Of a stretch of DNA of 45,400 bases, positions 36,257-45,299 are shown piece by piece (within the stretch, counting starts at the first letter, position 1; each line of letters opens with the position of its first letter). Origin of the DNA: a virus. The translations under genes and the position numbers were made by a program. The DNA lies in the IMG/VR virus record IMGVR_UViG_3300013285_000025, positions 1 through 45,400 of that record; one strand, given 5' to 3'. The notes under the pieces are model-generated. The model searched no databases, was not told where the DNA came from, and was given only the letters and a program-made list of their open reading frames with translations.

Positions 36257-37015
36257 TTATCTCCTTGAAAGTATTCCTGGTAATTTTGTTACTACTTTAG
36301 ATCCAACTGCACCAATAGCAAAATTCTTTAAACGATTTATAAATGCATTAAGTGGATCGTTTTGCGTTACAACTGCTGATGGTGTTTCGTTAAATATTGG
36401 TTGATAAAGACTTGGAGTATCTCCATTAAAATTAGCTGAAGCAAAACCACCATCAACTCCATCTGTATTCTTAATATATCTTAGATTACCAACTACATAA
36501 TATTTGTAAGCAAAATTAATAGATACTTTCATAATATCTTTATTTCCTTGATCCAACTGAACTGCGCCAATACTTTTGGGGAATGCTTCTCTTAATTGAA
36601 CTGCGTATCTAGATTGATTCTTCAGATCTTGTACTTCAATTGTAATATCTGATGTATAGTCGTCATAATAATTAAAATTTCGTGTTCCTGGGTTTTGTAT
36701 ATAAGTCATCCAGTTATCAAAGAAATATTTTACCGACATCGAAGTATCAACATAGAATGACATATTAATATCTTCATATAGACGTTCATATGGAGCTTTT
36801 CTTACTTCTCCATATGTATGCAGTTCAGTTGTATTAAAATTAGTTCCAGGAAGTTGAACTTGATCACATAATAGTAAAACATCTTGTAACCAAGAACCAG
36901 TTGGATCTAATTGATACGGTTGTCTTGGGGTGATACAAACCAGAAATCTATTATTTCTAGCAAGACCATCTTGTTTTATTTTAGATATAAAATCATTTAA
37001 TGGAGATTGTGCCAT
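36257..37015 (-). CDS. gp54: tail-tube initiator protein, gp54-like
   Basis: The 252-residue protein has the tail-tube fold features shared by gp54, gp48 and gp19: NRFLVCITPRQ, LLLCDQVQLPGTNFNT, ERLYEDINMSFYVDTSMSVKYFFDNWM, DITIEVQDL, and a late FAYKYYVVGNL strand. T4 gp54 polymerises on gp48 to start the inner tail tube. A gp48 homologue is encoded separately at 38122, so this protein is best assigned to gp54. It abuts the 37016 gene with no gap. Confidence 0.7.
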   Translation of the reverse strand: MAQSPLNDFISKIKQDGLARNNRFLVCITPRQPYQLDPTGSWLQDVLLLCDQVQLPGTNFNTTELHTYGEVRKAPYERLYEDINMSFYVDTSMSVKYFFDNWMTYIQNPGTRNFNYYDDYTSDITIEVQDLKNQSRYAVQLREAFPKSIGAVQLDQGNKDIMKVSINFAYKYYVVGNLRYIKNTDGVDGGFASANFNGDTPSLYQPIFNETPSAVVTQNDPLNAFINRLKNFAIGAVGSKVVTKLPGILSRR

Positions 37016-37618
37016 TTATGCTCTTCTTATAATTTTTCTGGAGTCTGACCAGACTTGTTGTTTAGATGCGCCAACAAATCTTTCAACAGGCAACAACATA
37101 GCAGTTGCCCAATCTTCTGAGTAGATTTGTCTAAACTGGCTTCTTACGTGGCCAGATAAATATTGTTTTACGCAAGGTTTAGCTGCAGCATAACGAGAAA
37201 CTCCATCAATTAATGCCCAACTATATTTGATTTTTGTAGTTTCATCCCAACGACTATTATTCTTAAATACTAACAATTGGTCTAGTAATTTTATACGTAA
37301 TTCATATGGCAGATAATGCATGTTTAACCCATAGAATCCATCTGGGGTTTTTCTAAAAGGAAACACTAAAGGAAACCTATCATAGTAAGGTAATGTCTCT
37401 TTAGTTTTAGGATCATATACATACATGTATAAGTTTCCTGGCATAATAGATGGTCGCATAGCTGCAGGCGCACCCTTTAATACTTTATTTGGGGTGATGT
37501 TTTGCTGCGCCATTGAGGCGACTTGTTTCTCGAACCAGCTTCTAGATCTCTTCACCGCAGTTAAAAGATCGTATTTATTTTGGTCGAAAACGTCTTGAAT
37601 TGGTTTCTTGATGGCCAT
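37016..37618 (-). CDS. conserved T4-like structural/packaging protein
   Basis: The 200-residue protein contains NLYMYVYDPKTKETLPYYDRFPLVFPF, GLNMHYLPYELRIKLLDQLL and KPCVKQYLSGHVRSQF, a pattern I associate with a conserved protein next to gp4 in marine T4-like phages. Some annotations call it a DNA end protector (gp2), but the similarity to T4 gp2 is not evident to me. A late-promoter-like CCTAAATA stands six bases before its ATG. Confidence 0.7.
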   Translation of the reverse strand: MAIKKPIQDVFDQNKYDLLTAVKRSRSWFEKQVASMAQQNITPNKVLKGAPAAMRPSIMPGNLYMYVYDPKTKETLPYYDRFPLVFPFRKTPDGFYGLNMHYLPYELRIKLLDQLLVFKNNSRWDETTKIKYSWALIDGVSRYAAAKPCVKQYLSGHVRSQFRQIYSEDWATAMLLPVERFVGASKQQVWSDSRKIIRRA

Positions 37619-37634
37619 ATTGTTTATTTAGGTG

Positions 37635-38072
37635 TTATGTAAGACCAAGTTCTTTTTCTGTTATAATTTTAAATTCCCAACCACGATCTTTACAATATTC
37701 CGTGGCTGCTTTCCACTTTGCTTGATTCTTTATGTAAGTAAAAGATTCTTGTAAATATCTCTTTGTTTGACGTCCAGGATACTCTGGTGGAACACATTGT
37801 TTAGCTGGTTTTACTTCAACCAGATAACGCTTTAATTTACCGTCTTTTTGTTGAACTTGAATTTGAAAGTCCACATAGTAACGATGTAATTTATTATCGG
37901 TTGGGCAACGATATGGGACTATGGTTTCTTCTGAAGACCACTTTAAAATACTTGGGTTTTTATCACACCATGATGCAAATCTAGTCTCCCAACTAGATCG
38001 CATAATAATATTAGTCGGGTTTCCCGTATATTTTTCTGGGTATAAAGGTTTAAACAATCTTTTATGGAACAT
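37635..38072 (-). CDS. gp4: head completion protein gp4
   Basis: The 145-residue protein (T4 gp4: 150) has SWETRFASWCDKNPSILKW, YYVDFQIQVQ and YLVEVKPAKQ, a TnsA-like restriction-fold core with the D...E-x-K arrangement. T4 gp4 (gp50/65) completes the filled head before tail joining. Synteny with the gp2/gp53 region supports the call. It is the first gene of the minus-strand block. Confidence 0.9.
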   Translation of the reverse strand: MFHKRLFKPLYPEKYTGNPTNIIMRSSWETRFASWCDKNPSILKWSSEETIVPYRCPTDNKLHRYYVDFQIQVQQKDGKLKRYLVEVKPAKQCVPPEYPGRQTKRYLQESFTYIKNQAKWKAATEYCKDRGWEFKIITEKELGLT

Positions 38073-38110
38073 AAATAAGATACAGAATAGGTAATAATCT
38101 ATTATTTAGA
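38070..38110. promoter_or_regulatory. divergent late-promoter-like elements
   Basis: The gap between divergent structural operons has CATAAATA on the plus strand (38070-38077), 44 bases before gp48, and TCTAAATA on the minus strand (38103-38110), 30 bases before gp4. Both differ from the T4 late box TATAAATA in the first two bases only. The gap holds no other signal. Confidence 0.5.
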
Positions 38111-38121
38111 GAAAAAAATAA

Positions 38122-39294
38122 ATGCCAAAAATCCTCGATAGCCAAGGTAATGTTGTATCTAGCACACCCAATTCAATAGAAAATTCTGGTGGTGGTGGAT
38201 TATTGACCGCAGCCGCACCAGCAACTACTGCTCCGAAAGAAAACTTGTATAAAGGGAGGGGAGATCCAACAGCATTTAATGCTGGTAAATATGATATTGA
38301 AAATTTCTCATATCCTCAAGACTTAATGGCAGACGATTCTAGATATGGTGGTAACTATGCTATATTTTATATCAATGTAGCAGTAGATTCTAAATTAATA
38401 ACAAGAGATTCAGCCCCAACCGTAGAAGATAATACACCAAGAGATCGTGGTGACTTGATTGGTATGGGTTTATCTAAGAAACAATTAGTTGCTGCAAACG
38501 TAGGAGCAGGAGCAGTGGAAGGTGCTATTGCTGGCGGATTAATGACTGGAGATGTAAAGGGTGCAGCTTCTGGAGCAGTAAAGGGTGGTGTTGTTGGTGG
38601 AGTAGTTGGGGGTGTTGTTGCTTTAAATGCACCTGATGCTCAAAGAAGTCAAAAGCGTTTAAAAACTGCGATTGCTTTACACATTCCAAATAATCTCTCT
38701 ATTAGTTATGGAATGGAATGGTCTGAAGAAGATACTGCTGCAGTGGCAATGGCTGGTGCACTTGGCGGTGAGGTAATGAAAGCACTCCAGTCTAAAGGTA
38801 AAGATAGTGATGTTACTGGAACTGGTGCTGCAGTATTAACTAGTCTAGCATTATCAAAAGGTCCACAAGGTGCTGCTAATTCAGTCGCTACTGGTATGGC
38901 AGCCAATCCAAAGAAAGAACAAGTATTTAAAGGTGTTCATTTCAGATCATTTAGTTTTGACTATAAGTTTTTCGCGAGAAATCCTGGCGAAGCAGAAAAC
39001 ATATTGAATATCATTAAGATGTTTAAATTACATATGCACCCAGAATTCAAAGATGCTAACAATTTCGTGTATATTTATCCTTCAGAATTTGATATATTTT
39101 ATTATGCTGGTGCAAAGGAAAATGATAAAATACATCGTCACACTTCTTGTGTATTAACTGATATGAATATTAATTATGCTCCAAATGGAATGTTTACTAC
39201 ATTCCCTGACGGCACGCCAACGCAGATTGATATTACATTATCATTCCGTGAACTTGCTCTTCTTACTAAAGATAAAGTTAAGGATGGTCTATAA
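38122..39294 (+). CDS. gp48: baseplate tail-tube cap protein gp48
   Basis: The 390-residue protein (T4 gp48: 364) has the typical gp48 end: GVHFRSFSFDYKFFARNPGE, NILNIIKMFKLHMHPEF, DIFYYAGAKENDKIHRHTSC and QIDITLSFRELALLTKDKV. gp48 sits on the baseplate and nucleates the tail tube with gp54. A glycine-zipper-rich insert at about 125-170 (GAIAGGLM, VVGGVVGGVVAL) is an oddity for a virion protein. It overlaps gp53 by one base. Confidence 0.88.
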   Translation: MPKILDSQGNVVSSTPNSIENSGGGGLLTAAAPATTAPKENLYKGRGDPTAFNAGKYDIENFSYPQDLMADDSRYGGNYAIFYINVAVDSKLITRDSAPTVEDNTPRDRGDLIGMGLSKKQLVAANVGAGAVEGAIAGGLMTGDVKGAASGAVKGGVVGGVVGGVVALNAPDAQRSQKRLKTAIALHIPNNLSISYGMEWSEEDTAAVAMAGALGGEVMKALQSKGKDSDVTGTGAAVLTSLALSKGPQGAANSVATGMAANPKKEQVFKGVHFRSFSFDYKFFARNPGEAENILNIIKMFKLHMHPEFKDANNFVYIYPSEFDIFYYAGAKENDKIHRHTSCVLTDMNINYAPNGMFTTFPDGTPTQIDITLSFRELALLTKDKVKDGL

Positions 39295-40049
39295 TGTATT
39301 TTAAAAATTTCCCGCAGTTTTTATATGACTTCGATATAACAACTACTGTTGGTTCTGGTACCCAAGCCTTTGCATATTCAGAATTATCTGGAGATACTGT
39401 TGGTTCTGTTCAAATAACAAATAGTGGTTCTGGTTATGTTAAAGCAGTTATCACATTCTCTGCTCCACAAACAGGAGATGTAGCTGCTGTTGGTTTTGCT
39501 GTTATTGAATCGGGTTCTATTACTGATATTGTAATTACTGAGCCTGGAACTGGATACTCTTCTCCACCGTATGTTACTATTTCGCAACCATTTACGCATC
39601 AAGAAACTAATACTAAGGCATGGGCATTAACTGATATTACTAGAAATATTCGTTTCCGTAGAGATATCCTTGCTAATGTAACTGTATACGATAACTATGA
39701 TATTGTTGCAGGAGAAACTCCAGAAATTGTTGCAGAAAAAGTTTATGGTAATGCTCAGTATCATTGGGTTATAATGTTGGCTAATGATCGTTATGATTAT
39801 CTTGCTGACTGGCCAATGACCCAAGTTGCTTTAGATCAATATGTTATCGACAAGTATGCTGGTAATGCAGATGCAGTTCACCACTATGTGGATTATGACG
39901 GATTTATAGTGAGTAGTGATATTCCTGGAGCAGCATCAATATCAAATAGACAATATGAAGATAACTTAAATGAGTCAAAACGAACAATTAAAATTATCTC
40001 GAGAGATCTAATTAGTACTGTATTGAAGAACTTTAAAGATCAACTATAA
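39294..40049 (+). CDS. gp53: baseplate wedge protein gp53
   Basis: The 251-residue protein has the gp53 core ITRNIRFRRDILANVTVYDNYDIV, GETPEIVAEKVYGNAQYHWVIML and DRYDYLADWPM. At about 20-100 it carries an inserted pair of beta units ending in SGYVKAVITFS and TGYSSPPYVTIS, which resemble tail-fibre type repeats, so it is longer than T4 gp53 (196). gp53 links wedges into the hexagonal baseplate. It overlaps both neighbours by TAATG. Confidence 0.87.
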   Translation: MYFKNFPQFLYDFDITTTVGSGTQAFAYSELSGDTVGSVQITNSGSGYVKAVITFSAPQTGDVAAVGFAVIESGSITDIVITEPGTGYSSPPYVTISQPFTHQETNTKAWALTDITRNIRFRRDILANVTVYDNYDIVAGETPEIVAEKVYGNAQYHWVIMLANDRYDYLADWPMTQVALDQYVIDKYAGNADAVHHYVDYDGFIVSSDIPGAASISNRQYEDNLNESKRTIKIISRDLISTVLKNFKDQL

Positions 40050-41347
40050 TGCAGCCTGCAGATCAAACCATAAGTTTTGCTGGTGAAGTCAGCATTGATA
40101 AATGTGATATTAGTACCAGTGGTGGTGTAAAACAAGATGTTGCCGCACAGGTTATTTCTATTTCAATTTATGAGGATATTTTCTCTCCATTCATAACAGG
40201 ATCATTAATTCTTAAAGAGTCTTTTGACCTTGTTAATTTATTTCCTTTTGTTGGTGAGGAGATGATCGATATTGAAGTTAGCACACCAACCCTTGATTCT
40301 AAAAAGAATATTAAAGGTAAATTTTATATTTACAAATTATCTGACCGTGAATTGGTTGGTGATAAAAACATTGTTTACCAACTTCATTTTATTTCAATTG
40401 AAGCAATTATTGATTTAAATAAGAAAATTAGTAAAGTATACTCAGGAAGTCCAGCAGATATTGTAAAATCTTTAGTTACAGATACATTTAATGGTTTGCA
40501 AAGTAAAAAAGAAGTTAATGTTGAGGCAACTACAAAAGATATAAAATTTATTTCTAATTTTTGGTCCCCTGTTAAAGCAATCAATTTTGCAACTCAATAT
40601 GCTATTAATAAAAATGACTCTCCAAATTATGTCTTTTTTGAAAATAGATATGGATTTTATTTTATTAGTTTAGATACGCTATACACAAATGGTGTATATC
40701 AAGAGTTTACTTATGACAAATATACTAGAGATAAAACTGGTTCTGGACTAATGAGTGGTGATGTAAGAAATGTTGATAAAGATTATAAAAGAATTGATAG
40801 TATCTCAGTTCCAACTGGATTTGATTATATTGATAGATTAAGAAGTGGTATGTTTTCTTCTAAAGTAACTTCTTTTGATTTACACAGAAAACTTTATAAT
40901 GTAAAAAATTATGATTCAAAAACAGATTATGATAAATTAAATCACCTCAACAAAAATTCTGTTATTGGTGATAATGCTATTTTTAGATCTAATGCACTAT
41001 TGATAAATTACCCAAGAAATAATGCCAATTTTAGTGGATTCGGTGACGCAACTAATTTTAAAAACCTTCAGAAACGCATTTCATTAATGAAAATGGCGGA
41101 AGCAAATAAAATAGAAATTGTTGTTCCTGGAAGAGCAGATTATACAGCTGGACAAAAAGTTTCTGTAACACTTAATAAAATTGAACCAGCCAGTGAGAAA
41201 GATGATGATAATGAATTGATTGATAAGATGTTTTCTGGTTTTTATTTAGTTTCTGCAATTAACCATTATATTACTCGTGAGCGACATGAATGTAATATGG
41301 AATTAATTAAAGATTCTTTACAAATGAATATTGATAGGAAGAAATAA
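40049..41347 (+). CDS. gp27: baseplate hub protein gp27
   Basis: The 432-residue protein (T4 gp27: 391) has SGGVKQDVAAQVISISIYEDIFSPFITG at the start, typical of hub proteins with two tube-like domains, a KYTRDKTGSGLMSG region and NKIEIVVPGRADYTAGQKV, which is the second tube-like barrel. It forms the trimeric ring that holds gp5. It sits directly before the gp5 gene with a one-base overlap, as hub and spike are often paired. Confidence 0.85.
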   Translation: MQPADQTISFAGEVSIDKCDISTSGGVKQDVAAQVISISIYEDIFSPFITGSLILKESFDLVNLFPFVGEEMIDIEVSTPTLDSKKNIKGKFYIYKLSDRELVGDKNIVYQLHFISIEAIIDLNKKISKVYSGSPADIVKSLVTDTFNGLQSKKEVNVEATTKDIKFISNFWSPVKAINFATQYAINKNDSPNYVFFENRYGFYFISLDTLYTNGVYQEFTYDKYTRDKTGSGLMSGDVRNVDKDYKRIDSISVPTGFDYIDRLRSGMFSSKVTSFDLHRKLYNVKNYDSKTDYDKLNHLNKNSVIGDNAIFRSNALLINYPRNNANFSGFGDATNFKNLQKRISLMKMAEANKIEIVVPGRADYTAGQKVSVTLNKIEPASEKDDDNELIDKMFSGFYLVSAINHYITRERHECNMELIKDSLQMNIDRKK

Positions 41348-44300
41348 TGTTTTATACTGGTATAGTTGAAAGTCGTTCAGATCCATTAAAACTTGGTCGA
41401 TGCCAAGTTCGAATTGTTGGATTGCACACGCACGATAAGAATCAGCTACCGACTGATCAGCTTCCTTGGGCAACACCAATCCAGTCAATTGGTTCTGCTG
41501 CAATGAATGGTATTGGGTCAACCCCTGTTGGTCCAGTTGAAGGCACTACTGTTATTATTATGTTTGCTGATGATTCTATGCAGCAACCATTAATATTTGG
41601 TACTGTTGGTGGCATTTCTTCTGCACCAGTTGCCATTACTGATGATGATAGCGCAAATACAATTCAAGAATATACAGGTAAAACAAAAGATATACTTTTA
41701 AAAACTATCGTTGGTCCAGTATCAGGTAAACAATTAACTTTTGTTGACGCAGAAACAAATGCAACTAATCTAACATCACCACTAAAAGCCAATATGAAAG
41801 TTGTTGGTTTTGGGTTATCTGAAAACTGTACTATTGTAACAATTGATTCTGGTACTCAGATAACAATTAGTGAAACAGTTACTGGTTATGGTGAAAACAT
41901 TATAACCTTTAAAGACCCACCTACTAATTTAGATGCAGTAAATCAAAGTAAGGCTGAGGGTGTTGTAACAACATCTTCTGGTCAACCTTTGGTAGATGGT
42001 TCTGGCCAGCCAGTAAAAACTGCACAACCTGAAGCCACTAAAACAACTCCTGCTCCAGTTGCGCAAACAAATACAAATACATCAATACCAACAGTACCCC
42101 CACCAAAATCTTCTTCAAATGCTAGTAAAGCATCTGATGGAATTAAGGCACTTATTGCTGCCTGCGACAAAGTTGGCTTAACAACCAAAGAACAAAAATG
42201 CGCATTACTTGGTATTGCAGGTGGTGAGTCTGGTTGGATTCCTCAGTTAGAGGGTTACAATTATAGTGAGTCACGCTTAAAACAGATATTTTCTTTTGCT
42301 AATGAAACAACTGCTAAACAATACTCAGATGCGTCAAAGAAAGGTGTTACACGAGAACAGTTTTTCTCTTGGGTATATGGTCCATCAGTTCGTGGTAAAA
42401 ACTTTCTTGGTAATCAAACTGATGCTGATGGTGGAAAATATTATGGTCGTGGATTTATTCAATTAACTGGTAAAGCAAATTATAAAAAATATCAGGATAT
42501 GGCCAACAAAATGGGTCTTAGTTTAGACCTTGTGAACAATCCTGATTCTCTTGATACTGATATCAATACATCTGCCTTAGTTGCTGCTCTTTATATTAAA
42601 GATCGAGTGCCAGCTTCAGCTAAATCAACGGATCATCCTGGATATTTTTATGCTGCTAAAAAAGCAGTTGGTGTAAATTCTCCAGACATCGCTGCACGTA
42701 AATTAACATACTATGAATATTTTTATGGCGCACAGGCTACTGGTTCTGTTGATAAAAGCGCAGACACTCCTGCGCCTACTCCACCAGCAGACAATGCTCC
42801 AGTAACACCTGGACCATCTCCTGAGAGTGTAAAAAGTGGAACAGATAATACTGGATTTAGAGATCCGAATAACAAATACCCATTAAAAGATTATATTAAT
42901 GAACCAGACACTAATCGTCTTGCTCGTGGTATCCTTGAAGGCACTATTGTAGAAAAGAAAGATGCTAATCGTAGAGCAGGTGTTCCAACTGCCAATGATA
43001 ACGGTAGCTGGGAACAACCACTAGCACCCTTTGGTGCAAAATATCCATACAACAAAGTAATGGAAACTGAATCTGGCCACGTTCAAGAATTTGATGATAC
43101 TCCAGGACAGGAAAGAATTCATACATATCATAGAGCAGGAACATATACTGAAATAGACCCCAATGGTTCTCAAGTCAATTATATTATTGGAGAGAATTTT
43201 ATATTAATGGAGCGTAATGGTTATATCCATGTAGGTGGTGATTGTAATATTACTGTTGATGGAAATACAAACATATACGCTAGAACAGATGCAAATATTC
43301 AAGTCGCGCAAGATGCCAATGTTATTGTTGGGAATAATTTAACAATTGGAGTTGCAAATGATTTAGATATCGCCGTTGGTGGTGATATTCAGATTAAAGC
43401 AGCAGGATCCTTAAAGATTGCTGCGGATAACATTACTACCAAATCTGCAAATAATTTATTGTTCCAAGCAGGTCAAGGTGCTAGCATTAAATCTAATTCA
43501 CTTCAACTAGAGTCTGCTGCTAGTATGGATATTAAAGCAGGTGGTACCCTTCATGCTGACTATTCAGAAGGGCAGTTTGGCAATGGCGCATCAGGTGGGC
43601 AAGATGTTGAAGATTTCAATCTCCCCGCACCAGCAGCTGGAGCTCCAGTTGGCGCAATTATGCCGCAATTACAACCACCTGATCGTCAAATAGAAAGCGC
43701 AGCTGCAGCAGAAACACCAGAAGATTATTCTACCCCAGAGGGTCGCAAATTTAGTAATGATCAGGCTCAAACTCAGGGAGTTCCTAATCCACCACCAGTA
43801 GTTGCAGCTGAACCACCAGCAGCACCATCAGGTGGAAAGAATGAGCAGGTTCCAGCTGATTGTAAAATAATTTATAATACTACTAATTTTCCAAAGGATT
43901 ATAGATTATCTCAGAACTTTACGCTTGGTATGTTAATAGCAAGTAATGATCATAAGTTAGTGGATCAAGTATTAAAAGATTCTCCAGGTGGACCAGATAG
44001 AGTTTATACAGTTCAAGAAATTGTGTGTAATCTTGCCAATGTATGTACAAATGTTTTAGAGAAATATCTTGAAATTCTGCCAGGTGGTATTGGTGGATAT
44101 AAGAAACAATGGACTATTACATCAGGATATAGATTGAAAGGAGTTATCCCACAAGAAAGTCCAACTTCTGGACACTGTAAAGGATTTGCTGTTGACATTG
44201 CGTTATTATTACCAGACAAAATGAATAAGACATATGAGATGGCGCAGAAGATGGAAAAACTTGTTAATTATGATCAATTAATTTTAGAATATAGATATCC

Positions 44301-44439
44301 TGGACAAGTTTGGATTCATTCAGCGTATAATGCAAAGGGTAATAGAAAAATGGCGTTTACCATGGTAAATGATAAAACATCCAATAGAAATGGGTTTACT
44401 CTTATTGCTGATGGTGCACCACCTCAGGCCAAAGGATAA
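41347..44439 (+). CDS. gp5: gp5-like spike with GH19 and M15 peptidase domains
   Basis: The 1030-residue protein combines four parts. Residues 1-95 form the gp5 OB domain (GIVESRSDPLKLGRCQVRIVG). Residues about 262-470 are a GH19 lysozyme/chitinase domain with Glu294 in GGESGW and YYGRGFIQLTGKANY. Residues about 600-740 form a repetitive triple beta-helix like the gp5 needle (GNTNIYAR, DANVIVGNNLTIG, GGDIQIKAAGSL). Residues 850-1030 form an M15-type D,D- or L,D-peptidase with His943, Asp950 and His991. T4 gp5 (575) has only one lysozyme of another family. The protein would pierce the outer membrane and cut both glycan strands and cross-links. Confidence 0.9.
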   Translation: MFYTGIVESRSDPLKLGRCQVRIVGLHTHDKNQLPTDQLPWATPIQSIGSAAMNGIGSTPVGPVEGTTVIIMFADDSMQQPLIFGTVGGISSAPVAITDDDSANTIQEYTGKTKDILLKTIVGPVSGKQLTFVDAETNATNLTSPLKANMKVVGFGLSENCTIVTIDSGTQITISETVTGYGENIITFKDPPTNLDAVNQSKAEGVVTTSSGQPLVDGSGQPVKTAQPEATKTTPAPVAQTNTNTSIPTVPPPKSSSNASKASDGIKALIAACDKVGLTTKEQKCALLGIAGGESGWIPQLEGYNYSESRLKQIFSFANETTAKQYSDASKKGVTREQFFSWVYGPSVRGKNFLGNQTDADGGKYYGRGFIQLTGKANYKKYQDMANKMGLSLDLVNNPDSLDTDINTSALVAALYIKDRVPASAKSTDHPGYFYAAKKAVGVNSPDIAARKLTYYEYFYGAQATGSVDKSADTPAPTPPADNAPVTPGPSPESVKSGTDNTGFRDPNNKYPLKDYINEPDTNRLARGILEGTIVEKKDANRRAGVPTANDNGSWEQPLAPFGAKYPYNKVMETESGHVQEFDDTPGQERIHTYHRAGTYTEIDPNGSQVNYIIGENFILMERNGYIHVGGDCNITVDGNTNIYARTDANIQVAQDANVIVGNNLTIGVANDLDIAVGGDIQIKAAGSLKIAADNITTKSANNLLFQAGQGASIKSNSLQLESAASMDIKAGGTLHADYSEGQFGNGASGGQDVEDFNLPAPAAGAPVGAIMPQLQPPDRQIESAAAAETPEDYSTPEGRKFSNDQAQTQGVPNPPPVVAAEPPAAPSGGKNEQVPADCKIIYNTTNFPKDYRLSQNFTLGMLIASNDHKLVDQVLKDSPGGPDRVYTVQEIVCNLANVCTNVLEKYLEILPGGIGGYKKQWTITSGYRLKGVIPQESPTSGHCKGFAVDIALLLPDKMNKTYEMAQKMEKLVNYDQLILEYRYPGQVWIHSAYNAKGNRKMAFTMVNDKTSNRNGFTLIADGAPPQAKG

Positions 44440-44441
44440 TC

Positions 44442-45005
44442 ATGCCATGGATTCCATCAGATACTTTGCTGGGAACTCATGGAGAGTTAGCAACTTTCTC
44501 GCATTCAATTCAATATTATGTTCCAGGTGCTGCAGCCGATGCTACTGCTGATCCACCAGTTGAAGCAGGAGTAGATGTTTATTATAAAATTAGAATAACT
44601 GCATTAGATTCTAATCAGAGCACAGTTATTTGTACTTACCCAACTCCTTTAGATCCAGGAGTTATTTCTGGATATTACAAAGGTATTTTTAATGATACAC
44701 TCACAACTAGAGCAAAAGATGGGACATTTACTACCCTTACAACTTTAGGTGTTGGTGCTGGAGTATTTGATGCTGTGAGTAGAGATAAAGTATACGAGGT
44801 AATATCATTTAAAGCAGATACGGTTAGAAGCAAAACTTTTTCATATTTGGCTGAAGCAATTAATACTACAATAGGAAGTCCAACATATAATCAAGTTATT
44901 GTTTCACAAACATATACTATAAAAGCAGAAGATAAAAATTGGAGTCCAGGACTAAATAATCTAAAGGAATTGGTATCATATGCCAGCAGTAAGTCAAAAA
45001 GGTAA
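44442..45005 (+). CDS. structural protein next to spike, unknown
   Basis: The 187-residue protein starts MPWIPSDTLLGTHGELATFSH and is strand-rich, with a first half rich in Ala and Pro, and ends in SYASSKSKR. An AAAGGATAA site stands before the ATG. Between gp5 and the PAAR tip it is probably a minor baseplate or spike protein. No family recognised. Confidence 0.7.
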   Translation: MPWIPSDTLLGTHGELATFSHSIQYYVPGAAADATADPPVEAGVDVYYKIRITALDSNQSTVICTYPTPLDPGVISGYYKGIFNDTLTTRAKDGTFTTLTTLGVGAGVFDAVSRDKVYEVISFKADTVRSKTFSYLAEAINTTIGSPTYNQVIVSQTYTIKAEDKNWSPGLNNLKELVSYASSKSKR

Positions 45006-45285
45006 AATGTCAACTGGACATGGCGCATGGCCACCAACAGCCATGATTTCTACTCCAGTAAGGAAAACTTATTTTAATGGTATATTGGCTGGGGTTGTTG
45101 ATGCCCAATGTCAATTTGCCGATCACACTGCACCCATAAATCAAGTACACCCAGCCAATACTAGATATCCATCTTCAGGTGCATCAAAAACCTATATTGA
45201 AGGTAAAAAAGCAGCAAGGATTAGTGACCCATTAAATGATGGAGATTCAATAGCTGAGGGTTCTGCAAATTCCTTTGTAGAATAA
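44980..45285 (+). CDS. PAAR-like spike tip protein (gp5.4)
   Basis: The 101-residue protein shows the PAAR layout: STGHGAWPPTAMIS with a conserved His, an inner VNG-like turn (FNGILAGVVDAQCQFADHTA), and ARISDPLNDGDSIAEGSANSF at the end. PAAR proteins cap the gp5 beta-helix with a metal-bound sharp tip. It overlaps the preceding gene by 26 bases and follows it in the order known from T4 gp5/gp5.4. Confidence 0.88.
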   Translation: MPAVSQKGKMSTGHGAWPPTAMISTPVRKTYFNGILAGVVDAQCQFADHTAPINQVHPANTRYPSSGASKTYIEGKKAARISDPLNDGDSIAEGSANSFVE

Positions 45286-45286
45286 A

Positions 45287-45294
45287 CCTAAATA
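45287..45294 (+). promoter_or_regulatory. late-promoter-like CCTAAATA
   Basis: CCTAAATAAAC lies five bases before the gp25 start codon. It matches CCTAAATAAAC at the same place before the minus-strand gene ending at 37016. It is a variant of the T4 late box TATAAATA. If used, transcription would start close to the ATG. Confidence 0.4.
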
Positions 45295-45299
45295 AACTT

